A stretch of DNA of 28,299 nt. Source: CG-Epi1 sp964634895 (GTDB lineage Archaea; Thermoplasmatota; Poseidoniia; MGIII; CG-Epi1). Shown piece by piece: positions 7,520 to 15,235 of this stretch. The translations under genes were made by a program, and so were the position numbers. Every line of letters starts with the position of its first letter. Position 1 is the first letter of the stretch. The stretch lies in NCBI GenBank assembly GCA_964634895.1, contig CAZWJS010000019.1, forward strand, positions 1 through 28,299, read 5' to 3'. The notes under the pieces were generated by a model, which was not told the DNA's origin, did not search any database, and saw nothing but the letters and a program-made list of their open reading frames with translations.

Positions 7520-7966
7520 ATGGATTTGTCGATGGATTTTGCAAACTGGGCATGGATGGATTATTTTGTTCCCATGTTTGTAGTTGGAATTGGTGTGGCA
7601 CTACTAGCTACTGGAATTTTTACCTCGTATTTTGGGGCAGGTAAATCACAACAGATTGGATTTGTGTTACTATTTACAGGAATTGTAACCACTGTTATAT
7701 CCTATATCCTCGCATTTGATACTGTAGATTCAGTTGATACAATATTTGACTCAGACTTATTCGTTGAAGCGCTAGTTTCAGGCATTTCTGCATTGTTTGG
7801 AATGATTATTGGAATGTTTATAATTCTATTTGTTCTCATGAAAGTAGATACCGTAGATGATTTGGAGGATTTAGACTTAGAAGATTTAGAAGACTTAGAC
7901 TTAGATGAAGAATTAAAGAAATTAGAAGAAGAACTAAATGATTCTGACAAAGAGGAGGAAGAATAA
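7520..7966 (+). CDS. Unknown 3-TM membrane protein with acidic C-terminal tail
   Basis: I do not recognise this family. The 148-residue protein has three hydrophobic segments (about 14-38, 45-66 and 81-109) and a highly acidic cytoplasm-like tail with DLEDLDLEDLEDLDLDEEL, which is repeated at DNA level and could form a charged helix. Residues from about 20 to 65 resemble the next protein: ATGIFTSYFGAGKSQQIGF aligns with GMGILIAYYGSTKTRSAGF, so the two are tandem paralogs. Its stop overlaps the next start by one base (TAATG), and GAGGAGG near 7952-7958 serves as the ribosome-binding site of the next gene. The two are therefore surely co-transcribed and probably form one complex. Confidence 0.8.
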   Translation: MDLSMDFANWAWMDYFVPMFVVGIGVALLATGIFTSYFGAGKSQQIGFVLLFTGIVTTVISYILAFDTVDSVDTIFDSDLFVEALVSGISALFGMIIGMFIILFVLMKVDTVDDLEDLDLEDLEDLDLDEELKKLEEELNDSDKEEEE

Positions 7967-8241
7967 TGGAAGCATCATTACAAGATATTGCAATCTCAAT
8001 GGGACTTATCGGTGCAATGCTATCAATGATTGGTATGGGAATACTTATCGCATATTATGGTAGCACTAAAACAAGAAGTGCTGGCTTTGCATTCTTAGCC
8101 ATAGGCCTTGTACTTGCCTACTTTACAACAATAAATTTTGAAGGGGTTCACTTTGGAAATGCATTTATTGCATTTTTGGGTGGAATGATAGGCGGCATTC
8201 TAGGCATTGTAGTATTTCTCGTTGCAATAATAAAATCTTAA
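7966..8241 (+). CDS. Unknown 3-TM membrane protein, paralog of the preceding gene
   Basis: The 91-residue protein is nearly all membrane, with hydrophobic segments at about 8-29, 37-53 and 63-90. It aligns with the preceding gene through the first two segments and their connecting loop (GxxKxxxxGF), but lacks the acidic tail. The ATG at 7966 overlaps the upstream TAA by one base and has a strong purine-rich Shine-Dalgarno (GAGGAGG) about 8 bases upstream, which decides the start. It is followed 38 bases later by a large membrane-anchored protein on the same strand. No enzyme motif is visible. A structural or assembly role in a membrane complex is a guess. Confidence 0.8.
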   Translation: MEASLQDIAISMGLIGAMLSMIGMGILIAYYGSTKTRSAGFAFLAIGLVLAYFTTINFEGVHFGNAFIAFLGGMIGGILGIVVFLVAIIKS

Positions 8242-8279
8242 GGCATTAGTCTAAAATAGAATCACTATTCGTAAGTCTT

Positions 8280-10181
8280 GTGACAGGTGATGATGATTTA
8301 TGGAAAACAGGCAAATCATCGAGCGAGAGCCAGGATGAAATTAAAGAAGAAAAAGACACTTTAGATTTGTCTGGGCCTTCTCCAGACACCGATGAACTGG
8401 AAGAAGAAATTAATCTAAACGAAAATGGTGAAGACGAGGGAGATAACTGGGCTTTACCAGTAATAGAAGAAAACATTGGAATTGACGTAAAAACAATAGG
8501 AGTTGTTGGAACTGTAGTAATTCTGCTGTTAACTGGTACACTTTTTGTTTTACTAAACGAACCTAATATTGAAATCTCAGTTCCTTATGAAAAATATGAG
8601 AGCAGTGTAGATTATGATGTCGAAGGATACATAAATTTTGAAAGTGATTTAGATATACCAATACCAATTGGTTTCATTGATAATGATATAATTATAAATG
8701 AATTAAAAGTTAATTTTCAGGGAGAACTAAACGCTGCAATTAAAGCACCAAGTGAGCAGAAGAAAGATGGTTACGGAATCCTAAGGAATGTTTTCAATAA
8801 ATCTTTAGTGCAGGATTTAGATGATATTGATGGATCTATTAAGGACAATAGTATGCTAAGTGCAACTACAATTCAAAATGCACAAGTTAAAACACACCAA
8901 TACAAATACATTGATGACACTTCCTTAGAAATAATCAGATCAGACTTACAATCTAATGCATCCTACTCAGACACATTAACTGGAAAAACATGGTATTGGC
9001 AAAGCGCTACTGACTGGATACCTAGAATGAGTGACACTGGACTTTTACCACATGGAGAAGCATATATTGGAAAAACACTCAAACAAGGCACCAAAGGTGT
9101 GACAAACGAAGGAGGAATTGAATTCAATTGGAAAGTAGATAACGGCGGAAAAATTAACAACGAACAGACTGCATTATTGAAAATTCATACTTCATATACT
9201 TCTGACCCAGTTCTAGGATATGAATACCAATACCAATATAATTTCAATTTATATATGTCTGAAATTAGCAGTTTCCCACTACAATTTGAAATGACGTTCT
9301 CATCTGAAGCAAGTTCTCCTGGTGGAAAATTGTATGCTATTTCTGTACAATATAATGCAACTTCAAAAAATATTGTAGTGGGGTCTCAAGAAAATGTCCC
9401 CACAACAGCTCACGGCTCAAATTCTGCTGTGAAAACAGGTGAATTTAAGAAATGGGTTGATGGGGCTCCAGCTTTTGGGAATGAAACTTGTGGATTAGAT
9501 GCAAACTTTACAATTCAAAATGGAATAGAAAAAGGTAAAAATAACATTTCAAAATTTAAGAATTATATCGATTTTCAAGAAGATGACGGAAAAGCTGCTT
9601 TTGTGACTAATGCCTCTTACTCTATAGCTGAAGATTCGGAAAAAGAGTGGGAATTCACAATGGCATATAGAAATCCTCAGTCTACTGATGTAAAAGGATG
9701 GAACCTGAATTATAATCAAACAAATATTTCTGGAGAAAATATCACCGTAAATAACCCTATTATGTCAATGGATGATATCGAAAAACCACTAACTATTTGC
9801 TCTGCAGAAAATGTTATGACTGATTTTGATGAAATTGCAAACTGGGCAAATAACAAACAAACTAATAATGTAAACTATTCCAAAGCAAAACTACGATTAG
9901 GCCAAAATTTGGTATCACAGCAGAGCTTGTCCTCACCAACTTCAGTAATAGATATAGGAAATCTTGATCCAATAAAAATTTTCTCGGCTTTGAGTGATGG
10001 GAGCCTGAATCTTGATGACTATTCTGGGAATATAGATGTTGAAACTGCAGGAAGTTATGCCTACTTCTTAGACAAAAAAGGAGGCTCAGAAGAATTAGGA
10101 TATGAATATCAAGAATTAGCTGGAGTAGATGCAAAAGATGGGCTTGTATTGTTTAATTTACAAAGTAGAAACTCTGCTTAG
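8280..10181 (+). CDS. Unknown large single-TM protein with extracytoplasmic domain
   Basis: The 633-residue protein starts at GTG 8280; no in-frame ATG precedes the conserved-looking acidic segment. Residues 1-70 are acidic and polar, residues about 72-92 form one strong membrane segment (IGVVGTVVILLLTGTLFVLL), and the remaining 540 residues are rich in Asn, Ser, Thr and Tyr, with many N-glycosylation sequons (such as NVS-, NAT- and NIS-type sites), as in archaeal surface proteins. With Lys71 on the near side, an N-in/C-out topology is likely. It has neither a cleavable signal peptide nor a PGF-CTERM. I recognise no domain. Position suggests it works with the two 3-TM proteins upstream. Its end overlaps the convergent PAC2 gene by 4 bases. 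Confidence 0.8.
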   Translation: MTGDDDLWKTGKSSSESQDEIKEEKDTLDLSGPSPDTDELEEEINLNENGEDEGDNWALPVIEENIGIDVKTIGVVGTVVILLLTGTLFVLLNEPNIEISVPYEKYESSVDYDVEGYINFESDLDIPIPIGFIDNDIIINELKVNFQGELNAAIKAPSEQKKDGYGILRNVFNKSLVQDLDDIDGSIKDNSMLSATTIQNAQVKTHQYKYIDDTSLEIIRSDLQSNASYSDTLTGKTWYWQSATDWIPRMSDTGLLPHGEAYIGKTLKQGTKGVTNEGGIEFNWKVDNGGKINNEQTALLKIHTSYTSDPVLGYEYQYQYNFNLYMSEISSFPLQFEMTFSSEASSPGGKLYAISVQYNATSKNIVVGSQENVPTTAHGSNSAVKTGEFKKWVDGAPAFGNETCGLDANFTIQNGIEKGKNNISKFKNYIDFQEDDGKAAFVTNASYSIAEDSEKEWEFTMAYRNPQSTDVKGWNLNYNQTNISGENITVNNPIMSMDDIEKPLTICSAENVMTDFDEIANWANNKQTNNVNYSKAKLRLGQNLVSQQSLSSPTSVIDIGNLDPIKIFSALSDGSLNLDDYSGNIDVETAGSYAYFLDKKGGSEELGYEYQELAGVDAKDGLVLFNLQSRNSA

Positions 10182-10936
10182 CCTATATAATTAACATCAA
10201 CGTTATCTTCACGATCTGGACTATCAACATCTTTTAATTGATCAGTAATCAAATCTACTTGTTTAGCTCGCTCTTCCAAATCTGACAAATCTATTTCAAT
10301 ATTCAACAATTTTTGAAGCGATTTGAGAACACTACTTGCAGATTTTGGATCGACCATATAACCGCTTGTTTCACCCATAAGACAACCACCTTGCATACCT
10401 TGCAATTTTCCAAGACCGAGTAAAAGACCGGAGGCACCAACTATCCCTGCACCTGGTTCGCCATCAATAAACTCCACACCTGCCTTTTTGAACAATTTAA
10501 TAACTTCTTTAGAGGTTGCAGCACCCAAAACGCGAGGGTCTGGTACCAATTTTCCTAAGCCATATCCTCCAAGTGTATATATTGTAGTAACACCAATCTC
10601 TTTAACTAGCGAAATTAGTTCCGTACAAAGTTCATATTGACCTGAAGCATCCATACCCTGATATTCTCCAACCAAAAAAAGTAAATCTCGTGTTCTTTTG
10701 TTTCCCTTAAAAAAATACAACTCATTATTCACTAATTTAATAATTCCCTTCTCATCAATTAACACTTGTGGAGGAAAATTTGAGGAGTAAATCTCAACAC
10801 ATTTTTCAGCCCCTAATTTTTCAATAAGATGCATGGCTGCCAGTTTTCCAACATTCCCAACACCAGGAAGTCCTTCCAACAAAATTGCATCATTTAACTT
10901 TATATCTTTAATATGAACGATTTCTGTGAAAGCCAT
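10178..10936 (-). CDS. PAC2 family protein (proteasome assembly chaperone-like)
   Basis: The 252-residue protein has the PAC2-family N-terminus with a glycine motif (LLEGLPGVGNVGKLAA, about 19-34) and later family segments, including YTLGGYGLGKL and GASGLLLGLG. Eukaryotic PAC2-type proteins assist 20S proteasome assembly, and archaeal members (PbaA/PbaB) are related ATP-independent chaperones; the exact role of this one is inferred. A short acidic C-terminal extension follows a predicted helix. The ATG lies directly after the Nop10 stop (TAGATG), so it is the last gene of the L44e-S27e-aIF2 alpha-Nop10 operon, a context seen in many archaea. Confidence 0.88.
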   Translation of the reverse strand: MAFTEIVHIKDIKLNDAILLEGLPGVGNVGKLAAMHLIEKLGAEKCVEIYSSNFPPQVLIDEKGIIKLVNNELYFFKGNKRTRDLLFLVGEYQGMDASGQYELCTELISLVKEIGVTTIYTLGGYGLGKLVPDPRVLGAATSKEVIKLFKKAGVEFIDGEPGAGIVGASGLLLGLGKLQGMQGGCLMGETSGYMVDPKSASSVLKSLQKLLNIEIDLSDLEERAKQVDLITDQLKDVDSPDREDNVDVNYIG

Positions 10937-11092
10937 CTATTTTCTCCTCAACATGCGCCTATATTTGCCATATTTGTCTTGTGGTGAGAAACGAGGAGGA
11001 AGTGGATTAGAAGTAATAGAATTACACTTAGTACATTGCTTAGATATCGTAAACATATCGCATGATTTACAATGAAAAATTAAGGTTTGCAT
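10937..11092 (-). CDS. nop10: Ribosome biogenesis protein Nop10 (H/ACA RNP component)
   Basis: This 51-residue gene translates from ATG 11092 as MQTLIFHCKSCDMF..., with zinc-ribbon pairs CKSC (8-11) and CTKC (20-23). It then has the family hallmark PPRFSPQDKYGKYRR and a basic end. Nop10 supports the pseudouridine synthase Cbf5 in H/ACA guide RNPs that modify rRNA. Its start overlaps the aIF2 alpha stop by one base (TAATG), and its stop abuts the PAC2 start, so translation is coupled. All four cysteines are kept, unlike S27e and L44e in the same operon. Confidence 0.95.
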   Translation of the reverse strand: MQTLIFHCKSCDMFTISKQCTKCNSITSNPLPPRFSPQDKYGKYRRMLRRK

Positions 11093-11862
11093 TAAATCCT
11101 CTCAAAAGAACCAATTCCACCTTCAGCCTTAAAAACTTTTAATACAGAATCTACTGCCGTCTTTAATTCTTCCTCGGCTTGTTTGTAATTAGGTGCTTTA
11201 ACTGAAATCCTATATGAAGGTGATCCATTTGTAGCTATTTTAAGAGTTGTATCATCATGAAGTGCTTGGGGTCCCGATAATGCTTTCTTTATGCTATCAA
11301 CACCTCTTGGATTGTGTGTAACCAAATCAAAATTACCACCTATAGAAACAAAAGGAGGTGTAACATTATCAACTGCTATTGTAATGAAATTAGACACCCA
11401 TTTACCTTTCCATTCCTCTTTAAATCCTTCTTCATTGATTACTGCTTCTTCAAAAGCTGAATAAATACTTCCATATATATTAATCATTTTTTCTCTTAGT
11501 TCAATTCGCAAATCTTCGACATTTATCTTGGATCTAGATGCTACAAGCTCTAATAACTTCGAAGCTCTTTGCTCATTTTTCCAAAAACGGATTTTTTCCT
11601 GTTTCCTATGGCCTGAAACTTGCCTAACTGATGCGTCAATAATTTTACTACCTTTCTTGACTTTAGTAACTTTAGCAACCACCATTTGACCTTCTCGAAT
11701 AAAATCACGAATGTACTTTACCCAGCCTGAGGCTACTTCTGAAATATGTACAAACGCCTTTTGATCAGAAAATTCAAGTAAATCTAAAGTTGCTCCAAAA
11801 TCTTTTACTTCAAGTACTCTGCCAATTATGTATTCGCCTTCTTCTGGTACATCTAGGCTCAC
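11092..11862 (-). CDS. eif2a: Translation initiation factor aIF2 subunit alpha
   Basis: The alpha subunit of the heterotrimeric factor that brings initiator tRNA to the small subunit. The N-terminal S1 domain (about 8-83) carries GRVLEVKDFGATLDLLEF and KAFVHISEVASGWVKYIRD, the usual aIF2 alpha signature. A helical domain (RFWKNEQRASKLLELV region) and the C-terminal alpha-beta domain (about 175-256) follow. At 256 residues it is close to the family norm. The GTG start at 11862 overlaps the S27e stop (GTGA, 4 bases), indicating translational coupling. The gene order L44e, S27e, aIF2 alpha, Nop10, PAC2 is a classical archaeal translation cluster. Confidence 0.96.
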   Translation of the reverse strand: MSLDVPEEGEYIIGRVLEVKDFGATLDLLEFSDQKAFVHISEVASGWVKYIRDFIREGQMVVAKVTKVKKGSKIIDASVRQVSGHRKQEKIRFWKNEQRASKLLELVASRSKINVEDLRIELREKMINIYGSIYSAFEEAVINEEGFKEEWKGKWVSNFITIAVDNVTPPFVSIGGNFDLVTHNPRGVDSIKKALSGPQALHDDTTLKIATNGSPSYRISVKAPNYKQAEEELKTAVDSVLKVFKAEGGIGSFERI

Positions 11863-12035
11863 TCAAGTTCCTCCAAGATTTCACCTAAAATCTTAGCTTT
11901 ACCACCTGTAGGTAAGGCAATTGTAGAACCTGTAACTGGGTCTCTTACAATTGTATCACATTTATCGAAAATTATAACAGTATAATCACTATCTGGACTC
12001 TTTACTTTCAAAAATTTACTCTTAGGTGATGACAT
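11859..12035 (-). CDS. rps27e: 30S ribosomal protein S27e lacking zinc-ribbon cysteines
   Basis: This 58-residue protein starts at ATG 12035: MSSPKSKFLKVKSPDSDY..., ending TGGKAKILGEILEELE. The SKFL(K/R)V start and the TGGKAKI.GE..EELE end are diagnostic for S27e. The family normally has a four-cysteine zinc ribbon, of the type CPDC then KCLVC. Here the aligned positions are Ser13, Ser16, Asp32 and Thr35, so every ligand is gone; the only cysteine, Cys26, lies elsewhere. The reading frame and flanking genes are intact and the fold-defining ends are conserved, so this looks like a functional zinc-free form rather than a pseudogene. It starts 2 bases after the L44e stop and overlaps aIF2 alpha. 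Confidence 0.92.
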   Translation of the reverse strand: MSSPKSKFLKVKSPDSDYTVIIFDKCDTIVRDPVTGSTIALPTGGKAKILGEILEELE

Positions 12036-12037
12036 GA

Positions 12038-12316
12038 TTACTCCGTTAATTCAAACTTTCTAGCCCTAATATTTTTCCTGTGATGAGCCTTACCAGTTTC
12101 AGTACAACGATAACGGACGTACACCCGCTTAGTTGGTTTTTCTCTACCTTCTGGTTTAGGTCTTGGAAATCCACCATACCCTGATGTTACTCTCCTAAAC
12201 AACCTTTGCCCCCTAGCAAGTTCAGATGCTCTCTTCTTTTTAACTACCTCAATTTCATGAATGGTATGCTTCTTAGCATATGGGCTATACATTTTTACTC
12301 TTCGCGGGACTTTCAT
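12038..12316 (-). CDS. rpl44e: 50S ribosomal protein L44e with degenerate zinc-binding site
   Basis: L44e lies near the tRNA exit site of the large subunit. The 92-residue protein has the hallmark GYGGFPRPKPEGREKPTK (about 46-63) and the RARKFEL.E end. The normal zinc ligands come as CPYC near the start and CTEC near residue 71. Here they read SPYA (Ser11, Ala14) and CTET (Cys71, Thr74), so three of four cysteines are replaced. Everything around them is conserved, arguing for a working protein without zinc. It is the first gene of the translation operon. The start at 12316 gives the usual MKVPRRVK N-terminus. Confidence 0.95.
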   Translation of the reverse strand: MKVPRRVKMYSPYAKKHTIHEIEVVKKKRASELARGQRLFRRVTSGYGGFPRPKPEGREKPTKRVYVRYRCTETGKAHHRKNIRARKFELTE

Positions 12317-12377
12317 TACGTTTCAATCCTCAGGAAACCGTGCGAGCCAGAGGGTTTAATAAAGCTAATCCAAGAAA

Positions 12378-13553
12378 TTAAGTTATGGCCTTAAGTTCTT
12401 TATGTTTCATACCAAAAACAGCTTGAATTAAGGCTAAAGGTAATTTGAACCAAAACTGACGGGTTGCTTTCCCTTCATAATCGCCTCTAGTAAGACTAGC
12501 CAGCATGCCAAACATAGCTGGCGTTTTTCCTAAGGCAAATCCTAATCTCATAAAGAAAGGTTTGTAAATTTTATGTTTTGTTTTAGATGCCCTATACATG
12601 TCTTTCTCATAATGTGAACGCCAATAATTCTCAAAAAGCGTTGGATCGCCTCTAGAAACGGCCTTTGCTGCTAGACGACCTCCTAAAGCTGCATGATTAA
12701 TTCCTTCACCATGTATTGGATTAACATGACCGGCAGCGTCACCGCATAAAACCCAATTTTTGCCCGAAACTGGAACATCGAATAATTCGGGGTCATTATA
12801 GGAAGGAATCGCTGAACCAAATTTTTTACAATCAACTAATTCACCTGTTTCTTCAAGCTTCCATTTGCCATTTTTAACAAATTCACCTGGCCATCTCTCC
12901 CTTAGAAGATTATTCAAAGCTTCCTTCATTCCAGGCGTACCTGAATTATAACAATAGCCAATATTGTAATGGTCGCTCTTTGGAAAAACCCAAAGATAAC
13001 CTTCTTCACCCGGTAATGCTCCAACGATAAATTCAACTTCATTTTCTGCTGGTTTAATACCTAGATAGTAGCCTGCTGCCGCAAAAAGGTGCTCTCGCGG
13101 TATTCTTTCAATAAAAAATTTCCTAGAAAAACCATTAACTCCATCGGCCCCAATAATGTATTTTGCCTTGTACTTATCATTTATAATCCAATTATTTCCC
13201 TCGGGCACAAGTGATTTTACGCGCTCAACAACGTGACCTGCTCCTGCTTCCTTAGCCCTATTATAAAGATAAAAATCCCAATCATCCCTTCGAATGAGTT
13301 TTCCTTTTTTAACAGGGATTTTTAATTTAGTTTTTTTATAGGTAAAAGATATAGAATCCATATAACATTCTATAGCGCTATCTGGAGCATCCATCCACTC
13401 AATTCCTTTAACTGGAAGGCCACCTCCACATGCCTTTCTTCTAGGGTGGGCATGGTCAAATAAAAGTACCGAAAGGCCCCTGCCTGCGGCTTCCTTAGCT
13501 GCAGAAGAACCTGCGGGACCACCGCCTATTACTGCAACATCAACTAATTCCAC
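12378..13553 (-). CDS. Geranylgeranyl reductase family FAD-dependent oxidoreductase
   Basis: Members reduce the double bonds of geranylgeranyl chains; in archaea they saturate membrane ether lipids. The 391-residue protein has an N-terminal FAD-binding Rossmann motif (VIGGGPAGSSAA, 8-19), the family's CGGG motif (42-45), an ADGVNGFSRK segment (136-145), YLWVFPKSD (186-194) near the substrate pocket, and a second FAD motif GDAAGHVNPIHGEGI (271-285). The start is GTG 13553. It forms a minus-strand run with a small unknown gene, Tsr3 and NadC, separated by short gaps. A role in saturating archaeal lipids fits the GGGP synthase in the same window, but other isoprenoid substrates (quinones, dolichol-like lipids) are possible. 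Confidence 0.9.
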   Translation of the reverse strand: MELVDVAVIGGGPAGSSAAKEAAGRGLSVLLFDHAHPRRKACGGGLPVKGIEWMDAPDSAIECYMDSISFTYKKTKLKIPVKKGKLIRRDDWDFYLYNRAKEAGAGHVVERVKSLVPEGNNWIINDKYKAKYIIGADGVNGFSRKFFIERIPREHLFAAAGYYLGIKPAENEVEFIVGALPGEEGYLWVFPKSDHYNIGYCYNSGTPGMKEALNNLLRERWPGEFVKNGKWKLEETGELVDCKKFGSAIPSYNDPELFDVPVSGKNWVLCGDAAGHVNPIHGEGINHAALGGRLAAKAVSRGDPTLFENYWRSHYEKDMYRASKTKHKIYKPFFMRLGFALGKTPAMFGMLASLTRGDYEGKATRQFWFKLPLALIQAVFGMKHKELKAIT

Positions 13554-13587
13554 AAAAAGTTACCCAAGTGACTCTAAATTAAATCAT

Positions 13588-13896
13588 TCATGCTTCTGTT
13601 TGTAATTTAGAAAAAGACAATATACAATTATTTCCACTAACTTCATCAAGTCGACACCCTTGGAGTATCAAGTCTTTAACTCCAACTCTTGAAATGACAT
13701 AAACAAATCTAGGTTCTTCAAAATCCAAATAAGTATACAAACTATCATCTGACTTAGGTAAAAATAATTCAGCCTTACCCTTGGAATTGACGATTAATCT
13801 ATCAAAATCAAAACCCCGGCCTTCAATGAAAAGACGATGGCTTGCGCCTTCAAAATTCAAGATTGTTTCATTGTCTTCAGATACCAAAATTACCAT
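13588..13896 (-). CDS. Small protein of unknown function
   Basis: I do not recognise this 102-residue protein. It is mildly acidic, with alternating hydrophobic and polar residues (for example FDFDRLIVN and PRFVYVISRVGVKDLIL), suggesting a mostly beta fold. It has no signal peptide or membrane segment and only two cysteines. It lies between Tsr3 and the geranylgeranyl reductase with gaps of 37 and 34 bases. A TATA-like sequence about 28 bases before its ATG suggests it begins its own transcript and that the reductase may be read from it. The clean spacing and lack of any better frame here support a real gene. Confidence 0.65.
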   Translation of the reverse strand: MVILVSEDNETILNFEGASHRLFIEGRGFDFDRLIVNSKGKAELFLPKSDDSLYTYLDFEEPRFVYVISRVGVKDLILQGCRLDEVSGNNCILSFSKLQTEA

Positions 13897-13918
13897 GGAA
13901 ATACAGTTAGTCTAAGTT

Positions 13919-13928
13919 AGTTTATAGC
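13919..13928 (-). promoter_or_regulatory. Possible TATA box of the 102-residue protein
   Basis: Reverse-strand CTATAAACTA-like sequence is centred about 28 bases before the ATG at 13896, consistent with a leaderless transcript. The evidence is spacing and composition only. Confidence 0.35.
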
Positions 13929-13933
13929 GTTTA

Positions 13934-14389
13934 TTACTTCCAAAATGTGGAATTCATTTCCAGAAATGCGGGTCCCCATTTGAAAACTGACATTAACGAT
14001 TTAGCTAATTCTTGTTGATTACATATCATGAGTGCGCTTGCTAGAGCCTCTGCAGTAGTTAATTTACCAATCTTACCTGAATTAACTGGATTTGCAGGTA
14101 TTATATCAGGCAATTTTCGTGGCTCTAAACCCATTACCCTGAGCTTAGAGAAAGTATCTAAAGCTAAATTCCATGAACAGTCAACGCCCACTATTCCCCC
14201 GACTTCACCTAAAATAGTGTCTGCTGCTGTCAAAGTCTTTTCAGAAAAAGGATCCAAGACAATTCCTTTCGAAGGTAACGCACGAATACTATTGTAATTT
14301 TTTGAAAAACCGAATTTCTCCAGCCTTTTAGCTGTACACTTCTTTGGATCATCCTGATCAAAACATAGAATTCTTATTTCAAATGACAT
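13934..14389 (-). CDS. tsr3: Tsr3 family rRNA aminocarboxypropyltransferase
   Basis: Tsr3 transfers the aminocarboxypropyl group of S-adenosylmethionine to a modified base near the decoding site of small-subunit rRNA; it is found in eukaryotes and archaea. Family motifs are DPKKCTAKRL (14-23), LDPFSEKTLT (45-54), VDCSWN (69-74), RKLPDIIPANPVNSGK (91-106) and a late FKWGPAFLEMN segment. At 151 residues it is near the short archaeal length. Its ATG at 14389 lies 11 bases inside the end of nadC, so the two are co-transcribed. Confidence 0.92.
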   Translation of the reverse strand: MSFEIRILCFDQDDPKKCTAKRLEKFGFSKNYNSIRALPSKGIVLDPFSEKTLTAADTILGEVGGIVGVDCSWNLALDTFSKLRVMGLEPRKLPDIIPANPVNSGKIGKLTTAEALASALMICNQQELAKSLMSVFKWGPAFLEMNSTFWK

Positions 14390-15191
14390 GGAGTGAAAAA
14401 TCCACTGGAGTTGAAGACATTGTTAAACTGCTCAGACTTATATAATCTGCATAAAGTGCATAATCTGAAATATTATCTGTATTTATCCCGCCAGATATTT
14501 CAATTTCAATTTCTGATATCTCTTTCAGCTTTGAAAATGCTGATTTCGCCGCCGCTGCTGTAAAATTGTCAAGCATCACCCTATCTGCACCAAATTTTGC
14601 TGCATCTAAAGCTTGCTCAATGGTATCAGCTTCAACTTCAATCGAAAGATGAGGATATTTACTACGTGATGATTCTATAGCCATCCTTATGTCTGAAGAC
14701 AAACTAAGATGGTTGTCCTTAATTAATATTGCATCATCTAGACGCATTCTATGTGTTAATCCTCCACCATGTACTACAGCCTGCTTTTCAAGAACCCTAA
14801 GCCCAGGTGTAGTTTTTCGAGTAGCTAGAATTTCAACTTTTGGATTCACTGATTTAGCCACTGAAACTACTTCTGATGTTAATGTGGCAATACCACTAAA
14901 ATGGCTCAAAATGTTTAGAAGTAAACGCTCAAAAGTCAGGATATCATGCGATGGACCTTCTAATTCAAAGACAAGTGTATCTGAAGATATTTCATCACCA
15001 TCAATAAAATTCGTAGAATATCTCACGTCAAAGCGTTCAATTAATTGAATCGACAAGGAAAGACCTGATAATTTACCCGGACCTCCCATAATTTGGGCCT
15101 TACAGTTTCCATTCTTTACCACCGCTTTGGTTGTAAAATCACCTAAGCCTATGTCCTCCTGTAACCAATAACTCAGAGAATCACTATCCAT
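14379..15191 (-). CDS. nadC: Quinolinate phosphoribosyltransferase (nicotinate-nucleotide pyrophosphorylase)
   Basis: It converts quinolinate and PRPP to nicotinate mononucleotide, carbon dioxide and pyrophosphate in de novo NAD synthesis. The 270-residue length and motifs fit well: EDIGLGDFTT (12-21), ATRKTTPGLR (123-132), HGGGLTHRMRLDD (141-153), IKDNH (157-161), EVEADT (185-190), MLDN (206-209) and SGGI (233-236). These supply the Arg, His and Lys side chains that hold quinolinate and the acidic residues at the PRPP site. NadA and NadB are not in the window. The gene overlaps tsr3 by 11 bases and starts at ATG 15191. Confidence 0.95.
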   Translation of the reverse strand: MDSDSLSYWLQEDIGLGDFTTKAVVKNGNCKAQIMGGPGKLSGLSLSIQLIERFDVRYSTNFIDGDEISSDTLVFELEGPSHDILTFERLLLNILSHFSGIATLTSEVVSVAKSVNPKVEILATRKTTPGLRVLEKQAVVHGGGLTHRMRLDDAILIKDNHLSLSSDIRMAIESSRSKYPHLSIEVEADTIEQALDAAKFGADRVMLDNFTAAAAKSAFSKLKEISEIEIEISGGINTDNISDYALYADYISLSSLTMSSTPVDFSLHVI

Positions 15192-15235
15192 TCTGTAGTA
15201 AGATGAGCAACTTGTTAGTAAGGCTTATCCCTAAC

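Noticed and set aside
8256..8272. Small hairpin (AATAG/CTATT) before the 633-residue gene as a regulatory element
   Set aside because: A 5-bp AT-rich stem is easily found by chance in DNA of this composition.
11859..12316. S27e and L44e as decaying pseudogenes
   Set aside because: Both frames are intact with conserved hallmark segments, tight operon spacing and no stops. Only the zinc ligands and nearby positions differ.
14689..15048. 119-residue plus-strand frame opposite nadC
   Set aside because: It is antisense to a clearly conserved enzyme and has no family features of its own.
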